Source: Enhydrobacter aerosaccus | GTDB lineage: Bacteria > Pseudomonadota > Alphaproteobacteria > Reyranellales > Reyranellaceae | DNA: 64,000 bases | Direction of reading: 5' to 3' | Assembly: GCA_903832005.1 (NCBI GenBank) | Contig: CAIKZO010000016.1 | Span: 1 to 64,000, forward strand | Shown: piece by piece, positions 9,883 to 18,525 of the stretch | Layout of the letters: every line of letters starts with the position of its first letter | Numbering within the stretch: position 1 is the stretch's first letter | Position numbers and translations under genes: made by a program | The notes under the pieces: model-generated | Databases searched by the model: none | Told to the model about the DNA's origin: nothing | The model's input: only the letters and a program-made list of their open reading frames with translations

Positions 9883-11022
9883 ATGGACGTCGACATGCAC
9901 TACTACGGCACCTACGCGCTCGCGCGCGCAGCGGGCCTGCGGCCCGAGGTCGCCCAGACCATCGCCACGGCCGCGCAGTACGTCGACGATTCGATCGGCC
10001 TCGACAAGGCGATCGTCCATCCCGACGGCGCGCGTTTTCACATCGACGCGACATCGCATCATCCTTTTTCGCTGCAGGGGCTGATCCAGAACAACAACCT
10101 CGACGACCAGCAGCTCGTCTGGGTGCCGTTCCATTTCCTGCCCGGTGGCGAAGGCCAGACCCAAAGCCGGAAGCTGATGTGCACCAAGAACAGCAAGTTC
10201 GCCCAGGCGATGGTCGATCATCACATTGGCCTGGCGGACACGCAGTTCTTCGCCCTCGAGCTGATGGGCATCACCGCGCATGTCTACGCCGACACGTTCG
10301 CGCATTACGGCTTCTCGGGCGTGAGCTCGCGGGTCAATCGCGTGATCCCCAGCTCCATCCGCGCGGAGAACAATCCCGACGTGCCCGGCGCGCTGAGCCG
10401 CTTTTTCGCGAAGTTCGGCGCCCAGAACCTGCTCGCGAACTTTCGCACGCAGCTCTACAGCATCATCGGCACGACGGGCACGGAACTCGATCCCGCCGCG
10501 ACCGGCGCCTTGGGACACGGCGCTGTCGCCACCTTCCCGGACCAGCCGTATCTGCGCTGGAGCTACGACTACGAGATGCCCGATCAGTCGGGCATGCCGA
10601 CCATGAAGCGCAACAATGCGCAGGACTACGAGGAAGCGGCGGCTGCACTGCACGCCATGTTCCGGCGGGTCGCAAACTTGCCGGGAAAGGGCGACCTGTA
10701 CGCGGACGGTCCGGGTCTGGATTTCGAGAAGGATATTCGGCTGCGCGTACGCGAGATCTTCGCCGTCGAAAAGCCCACCGCCGACCGCATCGAAATCTGG
10801 AAGGCCAATGTCACCGCAGGCCGCTTCGGCGGGCCGCCCGGTGAGCAGATCCCGGTCTACGATCCGACCCAATGGCAAAACGCCGTCGCCGGTCTCAAGG
10901 ATCTGCCGCGTGCACAGGACGCCACGACGGTCTCAGCCTATCGCTTCCACCGCGCGGCCTCGGTTCATCGCAACTACGTGCTGCTGGAGTTGCTGCCCCG
11001 TATGGGCGCCTTCATCATCTAG
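9883..11022 (+). CDS. DUF6765-like protein, possible metal-dependent enzyme
   Basis: A 379-residue soluble protein starting MDVDMHYYGTYALARAAG, the beginning I associate with the DUF6765 family. Conserved-looking His/Asp groups occur in order: DMHYYGT, then DATSHHPF, then MGITAHVYADTFAHYGF. The last recalls the Zn-binding H-x3-D-x3-H pattern of zinc-dependent phospholipase C and S1/P1 nucleases, so a metal hydrolase is possible but unproven. There is no signal peptide. Its last eight bases overlap the convergent CHRD gene. Confidence 0.7.
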   Translation: MDVDMHYYGTYALARAAGLRPEVAQTIATAAQYVDDSIGLDKAIVHPDGARFHIDATSHHPFSLQGLIQNNNLDDQQLVWVPFHFLPGGEGQTQSRKLMCTKNSKFAQAMVDHHIGLADTQFFALELMGITAHVYADTFAHYGFSGVSSRVNRVIPSSIRAENNPDVPGALSRFFAKFGAQNLLANFRTQLYSIIGTTGTELDPAATGALGHGAVATFPDQPYLRWSYDYEMPDQSGMPTMKRNNAQDYEEAAAALHAMFRRVANLPGKGDLYADGPGLDFEKDIRLRVREIFAVEKPTADRIEIWKANVTAGRFGGPPGEQIPVYDPTQWQNAVAGLKDLPRAQDATTVSAYRFHRAASVHRNYVLLELLPRMGAFII

Positions 11023-11428
11023 CGTCGATCCGGCCGCTGATCTCGCCGTCGGGATGACGGGGCGTGCGGACATCGATGAAGAGATTGCCACCCTTGAGCA
11101 GCGTGGCCTCGGCATCGCTCAGCGACTCCGTCCCGGCAATCGGATTGGAGCGCACGGTGATCGCATGATCGACGTTGCTCTGCGCCGGCCCCGCAAGATG
11201 GATCTCCGTCGGCGTACCTGTCAGATGGTCGTAGACGACCGTATAGGTCAGTTGGTTACCGAGCCCATCGAAGGTGAACGACGCCCTTCCGCTTCCGGGA
11301 CCGCCGTTCGGCGCCGTGAGCGTCGCGGCAAACCGCGCGTCCTGTGCCAGCGCCTGCAGCGCAAAACCGCAGGAGAGCAGTGGCACCAGACAGAAAAGAA
11401 CGATCTTCCGCAGCTTGTCTCGTCCCAT
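11015..11428 (-). CDS. exported CHRD-domain protein
   Basis: A 137-residue exported protein. A Sec signal peptide runs from MGRDKLRKIVLF to about ALQALAQ. It is followed by one CHRD domain, an immunoglobulin-like beta fold first described in chordin, with DARFAATLT at its start, TEIHLAGPAQ in the middle and LFIDVRTPRHPDGEISGRI at its end. The bacterial role is unknown. I start at the ATG at 11428, preceded by a GGGGGTG-type ribosome site; the frame is open further upstream. A second CHRD gene lies at 17987-18403. Confidence 0.8.
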   Translation of the reverse strand: MGRDKLRKIVLFCLVPLLSCGFALQALAQDARFAATLTAPNGGPGSGRASFTFDGLGNQLTYTVVYDHLTGTPTEIHLAGPAQSNVDHAITVRSNPIAGTESLSDAEATLLKGGNLFIDVRTPRHPDGEISGRIDAR

Positions 11429-11490
11429 CTTCACCCCCAGCATGCCGACTATAACAAAGGACATTGGTCCGGCATATCGGGAGACGCGAG

Positions 11491-12456
11491 ATGAGGCGCA
11501 GAAATGCACTCGGCCTTTTGGGTGCAGCCGCAGTGGTCGGACGCACCGCCCGCGCCGAGGATGCGTGGCCCAACCGGCCGGTGAAGATCGTCGTGCCGTT
11601 CGGGCCGGGCGGCTCGGGCGACATCGTCTCGCGCATCGTGGCGCACGAGCTCGAGCCGATGGCGGGACAGCCCTTCATCATCGAGAACAGGCCGGGCGCC
11701 ACGGCGATGATCGGCACCGCGGTCGTGAAGAACATGCCGGCCGACGGCTACGCGATCCTGCATGGCTCGACCTCGAGCCTGGCCGCCAATCCCAGCCTCT
11801 ACAAGCAGATGACCTACGACCCCGACGATTTCACCACCGTCGCCGTCGACGGCACGATCCCGGGCTTCATGCTGGTGGCCAAGGATGCGCCGTACAAGAC
11901 GATCAAGGAATTCGTGGCCTGGGCCAAGGCGCGCAAGGAGCCGGTCTTCTCGGGCTATGGCAACACCTCCTCGCGCGTGCCGTCGGCGCTGCTGGCCGAG
12001 CAGAGCGGCGTGGCGCTGGAGGAAGTCGCCTACAAGGACGCGGTGCCGGCGATCCAGGACCTGATCGGCGGACGCATCCACGTCACCTTCCCCGACTTCG
12101 TCATCGGCGAGAGCTACGTGCGCTCGGGCCAGGTACGGGCTCTGGCCGTCACGTCGCTGCAACGCGCGCCGCAGTTTCCCGATGTCGAGGCAATTGCCGA
12201 AACCTATCCGGGCTTCGAGGCGATTTCGTTCCTGTCCTTCACCGTGCGCAAGGAAGTGCCGGTCGAGATCCAGCGCAAGCTGAACGGCTGGGTCATGGAG
12301 ATCCTCAATCGGCCGGCGGTGCAGAAGCGCCTGTTCGAGATCGGCATCACCCCGCCGCCCGAGGCCTGGGATATCGCCAAATGCGACGCCTTCGTGAAGC
12401 GCGAGCGCGTGCAATGGGCCCGCTACATCAAGCTCGCGAAGATCGAGATGCAATAG
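11491..12456 (+). CDS. Bug-family (tripartite tricarboxylate transporter) substrate-binding protein
   Basis: A 321-residue periplasmic binding protein of the Bug / TctC family. A signal peptide with an Arg-rich start (MRRRNALGLLG) ends near TARAED. It is followed by the family core WPNRPVKIVVPFGPGGSGD, FIIENRPGA and the later YPGFEAISF. These proteins bind carboxylated ligands such as citrate, nicotinate or phthalates. No TctA/TctB membrane genes are near, so it is an orphan receptor. The ATG at 11491 follows GGGAGACGCGAG. It is divergent from the CHRD gene. Confidence 0.88.
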   Translation: MRRRNALGLLGAAAVVGRTARAEDAWPNRPVKIVVPFGPGGSGDIVSRIVAHELEPMAGQPFIIENRPGATAMIGTAVVKNMPADGYAILHGSTSSLAANPSLYKQMTYDPDDFTTVAVDGTIPGFMLVAKDAPYKTIKEFVAWAKARKEPVFSGYGNTSSRVPSALLAEQSGVALEEVAYKDAVPAIQDLIGGRIHVTFPDFVIGESYVRSGQVRALAVTSLQRAPQFPDVEAIAETYPGFEAISFLSFTVRKEVPVEIQRKLNGWVMEILNRPAVQKRLFEIGITPPPEAWDIAKCDAFVKRERVQWARYIKLAKIEMQ

Positions 12457-12459
12457 AGA

Positions 12460-13296
12460 TCAGTGCAAGAGCGCCAGCACGGCGATGCCGGCCACGACCA
12501 ACGTGGCGGCAACGATCCGGCGCGGGCCGAAGCTTTCCTTGAGCACCAAGGTGCCGATCAACGCGCCGAAGATCACGCTGGTCTCGCGCAGCGCCGTCGT
12601 GGGGCCGAGCGGCAGCACCTTGGCGGCAATCAGGAAGGCCACGAAGCCGACGACCGACATCAGCCCCGCCAACAGGCACATCCACCTGTTCTCGACCACG
12701 TAGGCACTGAAGGCCCGCCGCCGCGTGGCCATCGCGAAGCCCACCATGCCGCAGCCGTTCACGATCTCGAGGCAGGCCTGGAACCCCAGCACCGTCCCGG
12801 CGGCCCGCACGCCCATGCCGCCCAGGAAACTGTAGGCCGCCACCGAGGCGCCGGTGGCGAGCGCAAAGCCCACGGCGGCCCCGCTCGCGCCCGACCGGAA
12901 CGACAGGACCATGATGCCGAGCGAGATCAGCGCCACTGCCGCGAGATGGCCGGCGCCCAGCAATTCACCCGCGAACAGGAAAGCGGCGACAGTCGTCAGC
13001 ACCGGCGCCAGGCCACGCGACAGCGGATAGACGACGCTCATGTCGCCGATGTTGTAGGAGCGGATCAGCAGCGCGTAGTAGGCAAACTGCACGACGGACG
13101 TTGCCGCCAGCCATTTCCAGCCGGCCGCGTCGGGCCAATCGACGAAGGGCAGCGCTGCAAGGCCGATCGCCAGCCCGACCGCGCGAATGGCGATCATGGT
13201 GAGGGTGCGATCGCCGGCCGACTTCATCATCGCATTCCACGTTGCGTGGGCGATGGCCGACAGGATCACCAGTCCATAAAGAAACGCCGCGGACAT
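12460..13296 (-). CDS. DMT/EamA family transporter
   Basis: A 278-residue inner-membrane protein with about ten hydrophobic segments in two EamA repeats. The pattern is that of drug/metabolite exporters: HATWNAMMKSAGD near the start, YPLSRGLAPVLT in the first repeat, and the repeated LRETSVIFGALIGTLVLKES in the second. The substrate is unknown. GGGGAG lies before the ATG. It is convergent with the Bug gene (three bases apart) and stands alone. Confidence 0.85.
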   Translation of the reverse strand: MSAAFLYGLVILSAIAHATWNAMMKSAGDRTLTMIAIRAVGLAIGLAALPFVDWPDAAGWKWLAATSVVQFAYYALLIRSYNIGDMSVVYPLSRGLAPVLTTVAAFLFAGELLGAGHLAAVALISLGIMVLSFRSGASGAAVGFALATGASVAAYSFLGGMGVRAAGTVLGFQACLEIVNGCGMVGFAMATRRRAFSAYVVENRWMCLLAGLMSVVGFVAFLIAAKVLPLGPTTALRETSVIFGALIGTLVLKESFGPRRIVAATLVVAGIAVLALLH

Positions 13297-13349
13297 GCTC
13301 CCCGATTAATGGGGGCCTGTCCGCGGCGGTCAACTTTTCTCTTCGCTGC

Positions 13350-13979
13350 TTAGGCGATGGCCGCCTGGAGGCCTTCCTGCTCGATGGTGCGCTTCACCGC
13401 CGGGCGGTTCTTCATCGCCTCGTAGTGCGCGGCGCAGTTCTTCGGCAGGGTCATCTTCATGCGGGCAGCGGCCCAGAACTCGACGTAGAAGAGCGCAGCG
13501 TCGGCGATCGAGAACTTGCCGGCGATGTATTCCTTGCCCTCGAGCTTCTTGTCCATGATCGCAAGACCCTTCTCGAGGATCTCCTTGCCGCGCGCCTTGA
13601 CTGCGTCGTGGTCGGACTCGGTGGGCGCAAAGTTGGCCGGGCGGAACATGCGGCTGAAACCCTGCATGTGCATGGTCGAGACCACGAAGTCCAAAGCCTC
13701 GAGCACGCTGGCTTCGGCATCGGCATCGGCGGGCAGCAGGCCCTTGTCCGCGTTCTTGCGCGCGAGCCAGGTGGCGATCGCGGGGAACTCGGTCAGGACG
13801 GAGCCGTCGTCCTTCTGCAAGGTCGGCACCTTCGACTTCGGATTGAGCTTCACGAACGCTTCGCCGTACTGCTCCTGCTTGGCGCCGTCGATCTTCTGCA
13901 AGTCGTACGGCTTGCCGATCTCCTCGAGGAGGACGTGGATACCGATCGAGCAGGCGCCGGGCATGTAATAGAGCTTCAT
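13350..13979 (-). CDS. glutathione S-transferase
   Basis: A 209-residue soluble GST. The N-terminal thioredoxin-like domain begins MKLYYMPGACSIGIHVLLEE, in which Ser/Cys residues near position 10 would activate glutathione as in bacterial beta-class enzymes. KVPTLQKDDGSVLTE is the conserved cis-Pro loop that binds the gamma-glutamyl group. The all-helical C-terminal domain contains FSIADAALFYVEFW, the usual N-capping-box region. It probably detoxifies electrophiles; the specific substrate is unknown. Confidence 0.9.
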   Translation of the reverse strand: MKLYYMPGACSIGIHVLLEEIGKPYDLQKIDGAKQEQYGEAFVKLNPKSKVPTLQKDDGSVLTEFPAIATWLARKNADKGLLPADADAEASVLEALDFVVSTMHMQGFSRMFRPANFAPTESDHDAVKARGKEILEKGLAIMDKKLEGKEYIAGKFSIADAALFYVEFWAAARMKMTLPKNCAAHYEAMKNRPAVKRTIEQEGLQAAIA

Positions 13980-14047
13980 TGAGAACTCCCTTGTGCGGTG
14001 TGTCTAAGTTGGACGGTGGACGCTAACATCCGGACAAAGAGGGGGAA

Positions 14048-14833
14048 ATGACAATGGCGGGATCGAACCTGCGCGCTTTCGTGAACACGCCCACACCGAA
14101 AATCGGGACATTCCTGTTCGAGTTCGCCACGCCCGGGATCGGCCAGATCCTGAAGGCCGCCGGCGCGGACTACGCGGTGCTCGACATGGAGCACACCGGT
14201 TTCTCCTTCGATACCGTCCGTGAGGTCGTGCGCTATTGCCAGGCCGCCGACCTGCCCCTGATCGTGCGGGTGCCGAGCCAGCAACGCCACCATATATCGC
14301 GTGCGCTCGATACCGGCGCCGACGGCATCATGGTGCCGATCGTGTCGTCGGTGGAGCAGGCCAAGGCCGTGCTCGACGCCGCCAAATATTGGCCCGACGG
14401 CACGCGCGGTACCGCACTCGGCCTGGCGCACGAACGCTTTGCCATGCGCGGTGAAGGGCTATTGCAGCGCTTCGCCGAACAGAACGCGCGCACCGCGATC
14501 ATCCTGCAGGTCGAGGATCCGCGTGGCGCCGCGGCGGCCGACGAGATCGCGGCCCTGCCCGGCGTCGACATGCTGTGGCTCGGCCACAACGATCTCTCGG
14601 TCGCCCTGAACAAGCCCGGCGCCTTCGACGATGCCGCCTTCGCCAAGGCCGAGGCGGCCACGATTGCCGCCGCCAAAAAACACGGAAAGTCGGCCGGCCG
14701 GCTCGCGGTCGACGCCCGGCAGGCCGCCCAATTCGTGAAGCTGGGCTATGACTTCGTCTCGATCGCGGGCGACGTCTGGTTGCTGCAGCAGGCTTTCGCC
14801 GCGGGCGTCGAGACGATCAAGCGTGGCGCGTGA
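14048..14833 (+). CDS. HpcH/HpaI aldolase family protein
   Basis: A 261-residue class II pyruvate aldolase of the HpcH/HpaI family. Typical parts are KIGTFLFEFATPGIGQILK, VLDMEHTGFSFD, RVPSQQRHHISRALDTGADG, the metal-binding Glu in QVEDPRG and the later LGHNDLSVAL. Relatives cleave 2-keto-3-deoxy sugars or 4-hydroxy-2-ketoheptanedioate to pyruvate plus an aldehyde. The physiological substrate is not visible here. A second ATG two codons in (14054) has better spacing from the GAGGGGG ribosome site and may be the true start. Confidence 0.87.
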   Translation: MTMAGSNLRAFVNTPTPKIGTFLFEFATPGIGQILKAAGADYAVLDMEHTGFSFDTVREVVRYCQAADLPLIVRVPSQQRHHISRALDTGADGIMVPIVSSVEQAKAVLDAAKYWPDGTRGTALGLAHERFAMRGEGLLQRFAEQNARTAIILQVEDPRGAAAADEIAALPGVDMLWLGHNDLSVALNKPGAFDDAAFAKAEAATIAAAKKHGKSAGRLAVDARQAAQFVKLGYDFVSIAGDVWLLQQAFAAGVETIKRGA

Positions 14834-14922
14834 TCGCCCCGTGCCAAGTCAAGGCATTTCCTTGCAACAGGTAGGGCTTTGGCGCGTTGACAGCGCGGAA
14901 GGGCGGGCGCAAACCCCTCGCC

Positions 14923-14940
14923 GCCGCCGAATTCGGCGGC
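14923..14940. repeat. perfect palindrome just ahead of kup
   Basis: GCCGCCGAATTCGGCGGC is an 18-base perfect palindrome ending ten bases before the kup ATG. The downstream arm holds the only Shine-Dalgarno-like run (GGCGG), so a hairpin here would hide it. It could equally be a protein-binding site. Confidence 0.55.
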
Positions 14941-14950
14941 ATTTCACATC

Positions 14951-16879
14951 ATGGCTCCAGACGAAGACCGTCCGATAACGCCCCCACTCGACGTGATTGC
15001 CCCGCCCGTATCTCCTGCGAAGGCCGCGGCATCGGCGATGGTCATTGGGGCGCTCGGGGTGGTGTTCGGCGATATCGGCACCAGCCCGCTCTATACGCTG
15101 CGCGAGTCGTTCACCCATGGGTCGGGCATGACGCCCACGCCGCGCCACGTGCTGGGCGTGCTGTCGATCCTGTTCTGGGCGGTGACGCTCACCGTGACCA
15201 TCAAATACGTCACCCTGATCATGCGCGCCGACAACAAGGGCGAAGGCGGCGTGCTGGCCCTGGCCACGCTCGCGACCAAGGGCCTGAGCGGCAAGAGCCG
15301 CAAGATCCGCCACGCCGTGATGCTGTTCGCCGTGACCGGCCTCGCGCTGTTCTATGGCGACGCGATCATAACCCCCGCGATGACCGTGATGAGCGCCGTC
15401 GAAGGCCTCGATACCGTGGCGCCGGGTCTCGCCAGCTACGTGACGCCGTTGTCGCTCGTCATCCTGGTCGGGCTGTTCATGATCCAGGCCCGCGGGACTG
15501 AGCGCGTCGGCCGCATGTTCGGGCCGGTCATGCTGCTCTGGTTCTTCGTGCTGGCCGTGATCGGCGCCTGGCAGATCGCCAAGTATCCCAACGTGCTGCT
15601 GGCGCTCAATCCGATCTACGGCGTCCGGTTGATCCTCGACCGCGGTCTCGGCATCTTCTGGGCCTTCGGCTCGATCGTGCTGGCCGTGACCGGCGCGGAG
15701 GCGCTCTACGCCGACATGGGTCACTTCGGTCGCAAGCCCATTCGGCTGGCCTGGATGTTCATCGTGCTGCCGGGACTGATGCTGAACTACTTCGGTCAGG
15801 GCGCGCTGATCCTCGAGGACCCGACCGTCGTGCGGCACGTCTTCTTCGCCATGGTGCCCAAGGAAATGGTGCTGGGCCTCGTCATCCTCTCGACCCTGGC
15901 CGCGGTCATCGCCTCGCAGGCGGTGATCTCGGGCGTGTTCTCCCTGACCCGCGCGGCGATCCAGCTGGGCTACCTGCCGCGCATGGAGATCAAGCACACG
16001 TCGGAGACCGAGATCGGCCAGATCTACATCCCGCGCGTGAACTGGATCCTGATGGGCGCCATCGTGGCGCTGGTGGTGGGCTTCGGGTCGTCCGACAGAC
16101 TGGCCGGCGCCTACGGTCTTGCCGTCACCGGCGCGATGCTGGTCGATGTGCTGCTGGCAACGGTGGTCGCGATCCTGGTGTGGCGCTGGAAGTGGCCGGT
16201 CGCGGTGCTGGTCTTCGGCCTGCTGGCCATTCCCGACCTCGCCTTCTTCATCGCGAACGCCCTCAAGATTCCCGACGGCGGCTGGCTGCCGCTGCTGGTC
16301 GCGGCCTGCGTGTTCTTCGCCATCACGACCTGGCGGCGCGGCCGCGAAGTGGTGAGCGAGGAGCAGAGCCAGTCGGCGCTGCCGCTCAAGACGTTCCTCG
16401 CCCGCATGGAGCATCCGCCGACGCGCGTCGCCGGCACCGCCGTGTTCCTCACCGCCGACGCCTCGTCGACGCCACTCGCCTTCCTGCACAATCTCAAGCA
16501 CAACAAGATCCTGCACGAGCGCGTGATCGTGCTGCAGATCGACACCGTCGACGTGCCGCGCGTGCCCGAGATCAACCGGGTCGAGATCGAGCGGTTGGGT
16601 AAGGGCTTCTACTCGATGATCGTCCACTACGGCTTCATGGAGCAGCCCGACGTGCCGGCAGCACTACGCGCCTGCCGGCCGCACGGCATCGCCTACGACG
16701 AGATGGAGACGAGTTTCTTCCTCGGCCGCGAGACGCTCGTGCCGGCGATGCATTCCAAGCTCGGCCGCTGGCGGCGCAACGTCTTCATCTCGCTCGCCCA
16801 CACGGCCTCGGCGTCCAAGTCCTTCTTCCGCATTCCGCCCAACCGCGCGATCGAGCTCGGCAACCAGGTGCAGGTCTAG
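14951..16879 (+). CDS. kup: Kup-type potassium uptake protein
   Basis: A 642-residue K+ uptake permease of the KUP/HAK/KT family, driven by proton symport. The family landmark GDIGTSPLYTLRESF lies near residues 37-52, with EGLDTVAPGLASYV, GAEALYADMGHFG and ASQAVISGVFSLTRAAIQLG downstream. About 12 membrane helices fill residues 25-440 and a long cytoplasmic C-terminal domain follows. Length is normal. There is no good ribosome site outside the palindrome immediately upstream. The next gene begins seven bases after the stop, so the two may be co-transcribed. Confidence 0.94.
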   Translation: MAPDEDRPITPPLDVIAPPVSPAKAAASAMVIGALGVVFGDIGTSPLYTLRESFTHGSGMTPTPRHVLGVLSILFWAVTLTVTIKYVTLIMRADNKGEGGVLALATLATKGLSGKSRKIRHAVMLFAVTGLALFYGDAIITPAMTVMSAVEGLDTVAPGLASYVTPLSLVILVGLFMIQARGTERVGRMFGPVMLLWFFVLAVIGAWQIAKYPNVLLALNPIYGVRLILDRGLGIFWAFGSIVLAVTGAEALYADMGHFGRKPIRLAWMFIVLPGLMLNYFGQGALILEDPTVVRHVFFAMVPKEMVLGLVILSTLAAVIASQAVISGVFSLTRAAIQLGYLPRMEIKHTSETEIGQIYIPRVNWILMGAIVALVVGFGSSDRLAGAYGLAVTGAMLVDVLLATVVAILVWRWKWPVAVLVFGLLAIPDLAFFIANALKIPDGGWLPLLVAACVFFAITTWRRGREVVSEEQSQSALPLKTFLARMEHPPTRVAGTAVFLTADASSTPLAFLHNLKHNKILHERVIVLQIDTVDVPRVPEINRVEIERLGKGFYSMIVHYGFMEQPDVPAALRACRPHGIAYDEMETSFFLGRETLVPAMHSKLGRWRRNVFISLAHTASASKSFFRIPPNRAIELGNQVQV

Positions 16880-16885
16880 AGACCC

Positions 16886-17584
16886 GTGGCGACGCCTGCG
16901 CTCGTGCTGTTGCCCGGCCTGCTCAATACGCCTCGCGTCTACGATCCGGTGGTGGCGGTACTCGGCGACACTGCCGAGATCACAGTCCCCGCGCTCCATT
17001 CCTACGATTCGCTGAGCGCGATGGCCGATGCGGTCCTGGCCACGGCGCCTGAGCGCTTCTCACTGGGTGGCTTCTCGATGGGCGGGTATGTCTCCTTCGA
17101 GATCCTGCGTCGCGCGCCTGAGCGGATCGAACGGCTGGCCTTGATCGACACGCAAGCCGGCCCCGATTCCACACAGTCCACCACCCGCCGCCGTGCCTTG
17201 GCCGAGCAGAGCCAACTCGGCCGTTTCCACGGCGTGACGGCCTCGCTGTTGCCGAACCTGATCCATCCCAGCAGGCTCTCCGATAAATCAGTCGTCGACC
17301 CGATCGTCGAGATGGCAGCCGAGATCGGCGCCGAAGGGTTCCTGCGCGAACAACGGGCGATCATGGCGCGGCCCGACAGCCGTCCAATGCTCATCGACAT
17401 CAAGGTACCGACAGTCGTGATCTTCGGACGCCAGGACCATGTCATTCCGCTCGCTCGCGGGGAGGAGATGGCGGCCGACATATCCAATTCGCGGCTCGTG
17501 GTGCTCGACGATTGCGGTCACGTCGCGCCGCTGGAAAAGCCCGTCGAAGTCGCTGCTGCACTCAGGAGATGGATCAGCCAATGA
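16886..17584 (+). CDS. alpha/beta hydrolase
   Basis: A 232-residue alpha/beta-fold hydrolase. The nucleophile elbow is GFSMGG with Ser64. The acid is probably the Asp in FGRQDHVIP and the His is in DDCGHVAPLEKP, giving an intact catalytic triad. It has no signal peptide. It starts with GTG seven bases after kup, and its TGA overlaps the ATG of the acetyltransferase that follows, so it is coupled to that gene. Substrate unknown; esterase, thioesterase or C-C hydrolase are all possible. Confidence 0.85.
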   Translation: MATPALVLLPGLLNTPRVYDPVVAVLGDTAEITVPALHSYDSLSAMADAVLATAPERFSLGGFSMGGYVSFEILRRAPERIERLALIDTQAGPDSTQSTTRRRALAEQSQLGRFHGVTASLLPNLIHPSRLSDKSVVDPIVEMAAEIGAEGFLREQRAIMARPDSRPMLIDIKVPTVVIFGRQDHVIPLARGEEMAADISNSRLVVLDDCGHVAPLEKPVEVAAALRRWISQ

Positions 17585-17982
17585 GCACCGTGTACGCCGT
17601 CGAGGATTTCCTCACCGCCGACGAATTCATCGATGTCTGCAAGAAGTCGGGCCTCGGCCGTCCCGTGGACGACCGCGCCCGGGTCGAGCGCATGCTGAAG
17701 CACTCGAATCTCTATGTGACGGCGCGCCAGGACGGCAAGCTCGTGGGCTTTGCCCGCTCGCTCACCGACTTCTGCTGGTGCTGCTATCTTTCCGATCTGG
17801 CCGTCGACAAAGCCTGCCAGGGCCAGGGCATCGGCAAGCGCCTGATCGAGGAGACGCGCAAGGCAGCGGGTGGCGAGATCACCACCACGCTGTTGCTGTC
17901 AGCGCCGGGAGCGCTGACGTTCTACCAGGGCATCAAGATGCCCCAGCTGGACAATTGCTTTGCCTATCGGCGCGCCAAGTAG
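17581..17982 (+). CDS. GNAT family N-acetyltransferase
   Basis: A 133-residue GNAT acetyltransferase. Motif A reads LSDLAVDKACQGQGIGKRLI at about residues 70-89, followed by a beta-strand and the SAPGALTFYQGIKM segment. This pattern is shared with small GNATs that acetylate amines or amino acids. The ATG overlaps the previous stop by four bases (ATGA), so it is translated together with the alpha/beta hydrolase. The start chosen gives the normal length. Confidence 0.83.
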   Translation: MSTVYAVEDFLTADEFIDVCKKSGLGRPVDDRARVERMLKHSNLYVTARQDGKLVGFARSLTDFCWCCYLSDLAVDKACQGQGIGKRLIEETRKAAGGEITTTLLLSAPGALTFYQGIKMPQLDNCFAYRRAK

Positions 17983-17986
17983 AAGC

Positions 17987-18403
17987 CTACTTGGTGACCT
18001 GACCGCGGATCTCGCCGCCCTTGTTCGCGGCGGTGTGGATGTTGAAGTACATCTGGCCGTCGCTGAGCTGCTTGGCCTGCTCGTCGGTCAAGGTCGCCTC
18101 GCCCTTGAGCGGGCTCGGAACCATCTCCTTCACAGGCACGGCGACGCCGGCATTGACGCCGGCCGCGGCCGGACCATGGAAGTGCGCCGCGGTCGCGGGC
18201 CCGGTCAGGTCCTTATAGGTGACGCTGTAGGTGAGCTTCTTGCTCGCCGTGTCGTAGGTCGCCGTCAGCGCGCCGGTGCCCTTGCTGTCGTTGGCCGGTA
18301 CTTCGCTCGAGGCCTTGAGATCGGCCTTGTAGTTCACCATCTCGGCGAACGCAGCAGGCGTGAACGCGAGGAAAGCGGCGGCCGTGAGCAATGCGGTCTT
18401 CAT
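17987..18403 (-). CDS. exported CHRD-domain protein
   Basis: A 138-residue exported protein with a Sec signal peptide (MKTALLTAAAFLAFTPAAFA) and one CHRD domain. The domain runs from VNYKADLKASSEVP through TAAHFHGPA to the family end LSDGQMYFNIHTAANKGGEIRG-like segment. It is the better-conserved of the two CHRD proteins in the window. AGGAGG precedes the ATG. Periplasmic or extracytoplasmic; the role in bacteria is unknown. It is convergent with the acetyltransferase, whose stop is five bases away. Confidence 0.87.
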   Translation of the reverse strand: MKTALLTAAAFLAFTPAAFAEMVNYKADLKASSEVPANDSKGTGALTATYDTASKKLTYSVTYKDLTGPATAAHFHGPAAAGVNAGVAVPVKEMVPSPLKGEATLTDEQAKQLSDGQMYFNIHTAANKGGEIRGQVTK

Positions 18404-18525
18404 GAAGTTCCTCCTGTTTGTTCGTTGGTCTCAGGAAGAGTGTAACGGCTCGATTGGCCAAACGGCTGCATTCACGCCAAGATCACGCAGGAGTGAGACT
18501 TCTGTAACGCTATAACGGCGCGCAT

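Noticed and set aside
14849..16627. Long open frame on the minus strand opposite kup
   Set aside because: His/Arg/Gln/Asp-rich translation with no domain, exactly antisense to a clear Kup protein; a product of high-GC codon bias.
17975..17994. Short dyad CCAAGTAG/CTACTTGG between convergent genes as a terminator
   Set aside because: Eight-base stem with no T-run, made from the two facing stop codons and similar last codons; too weak to call.
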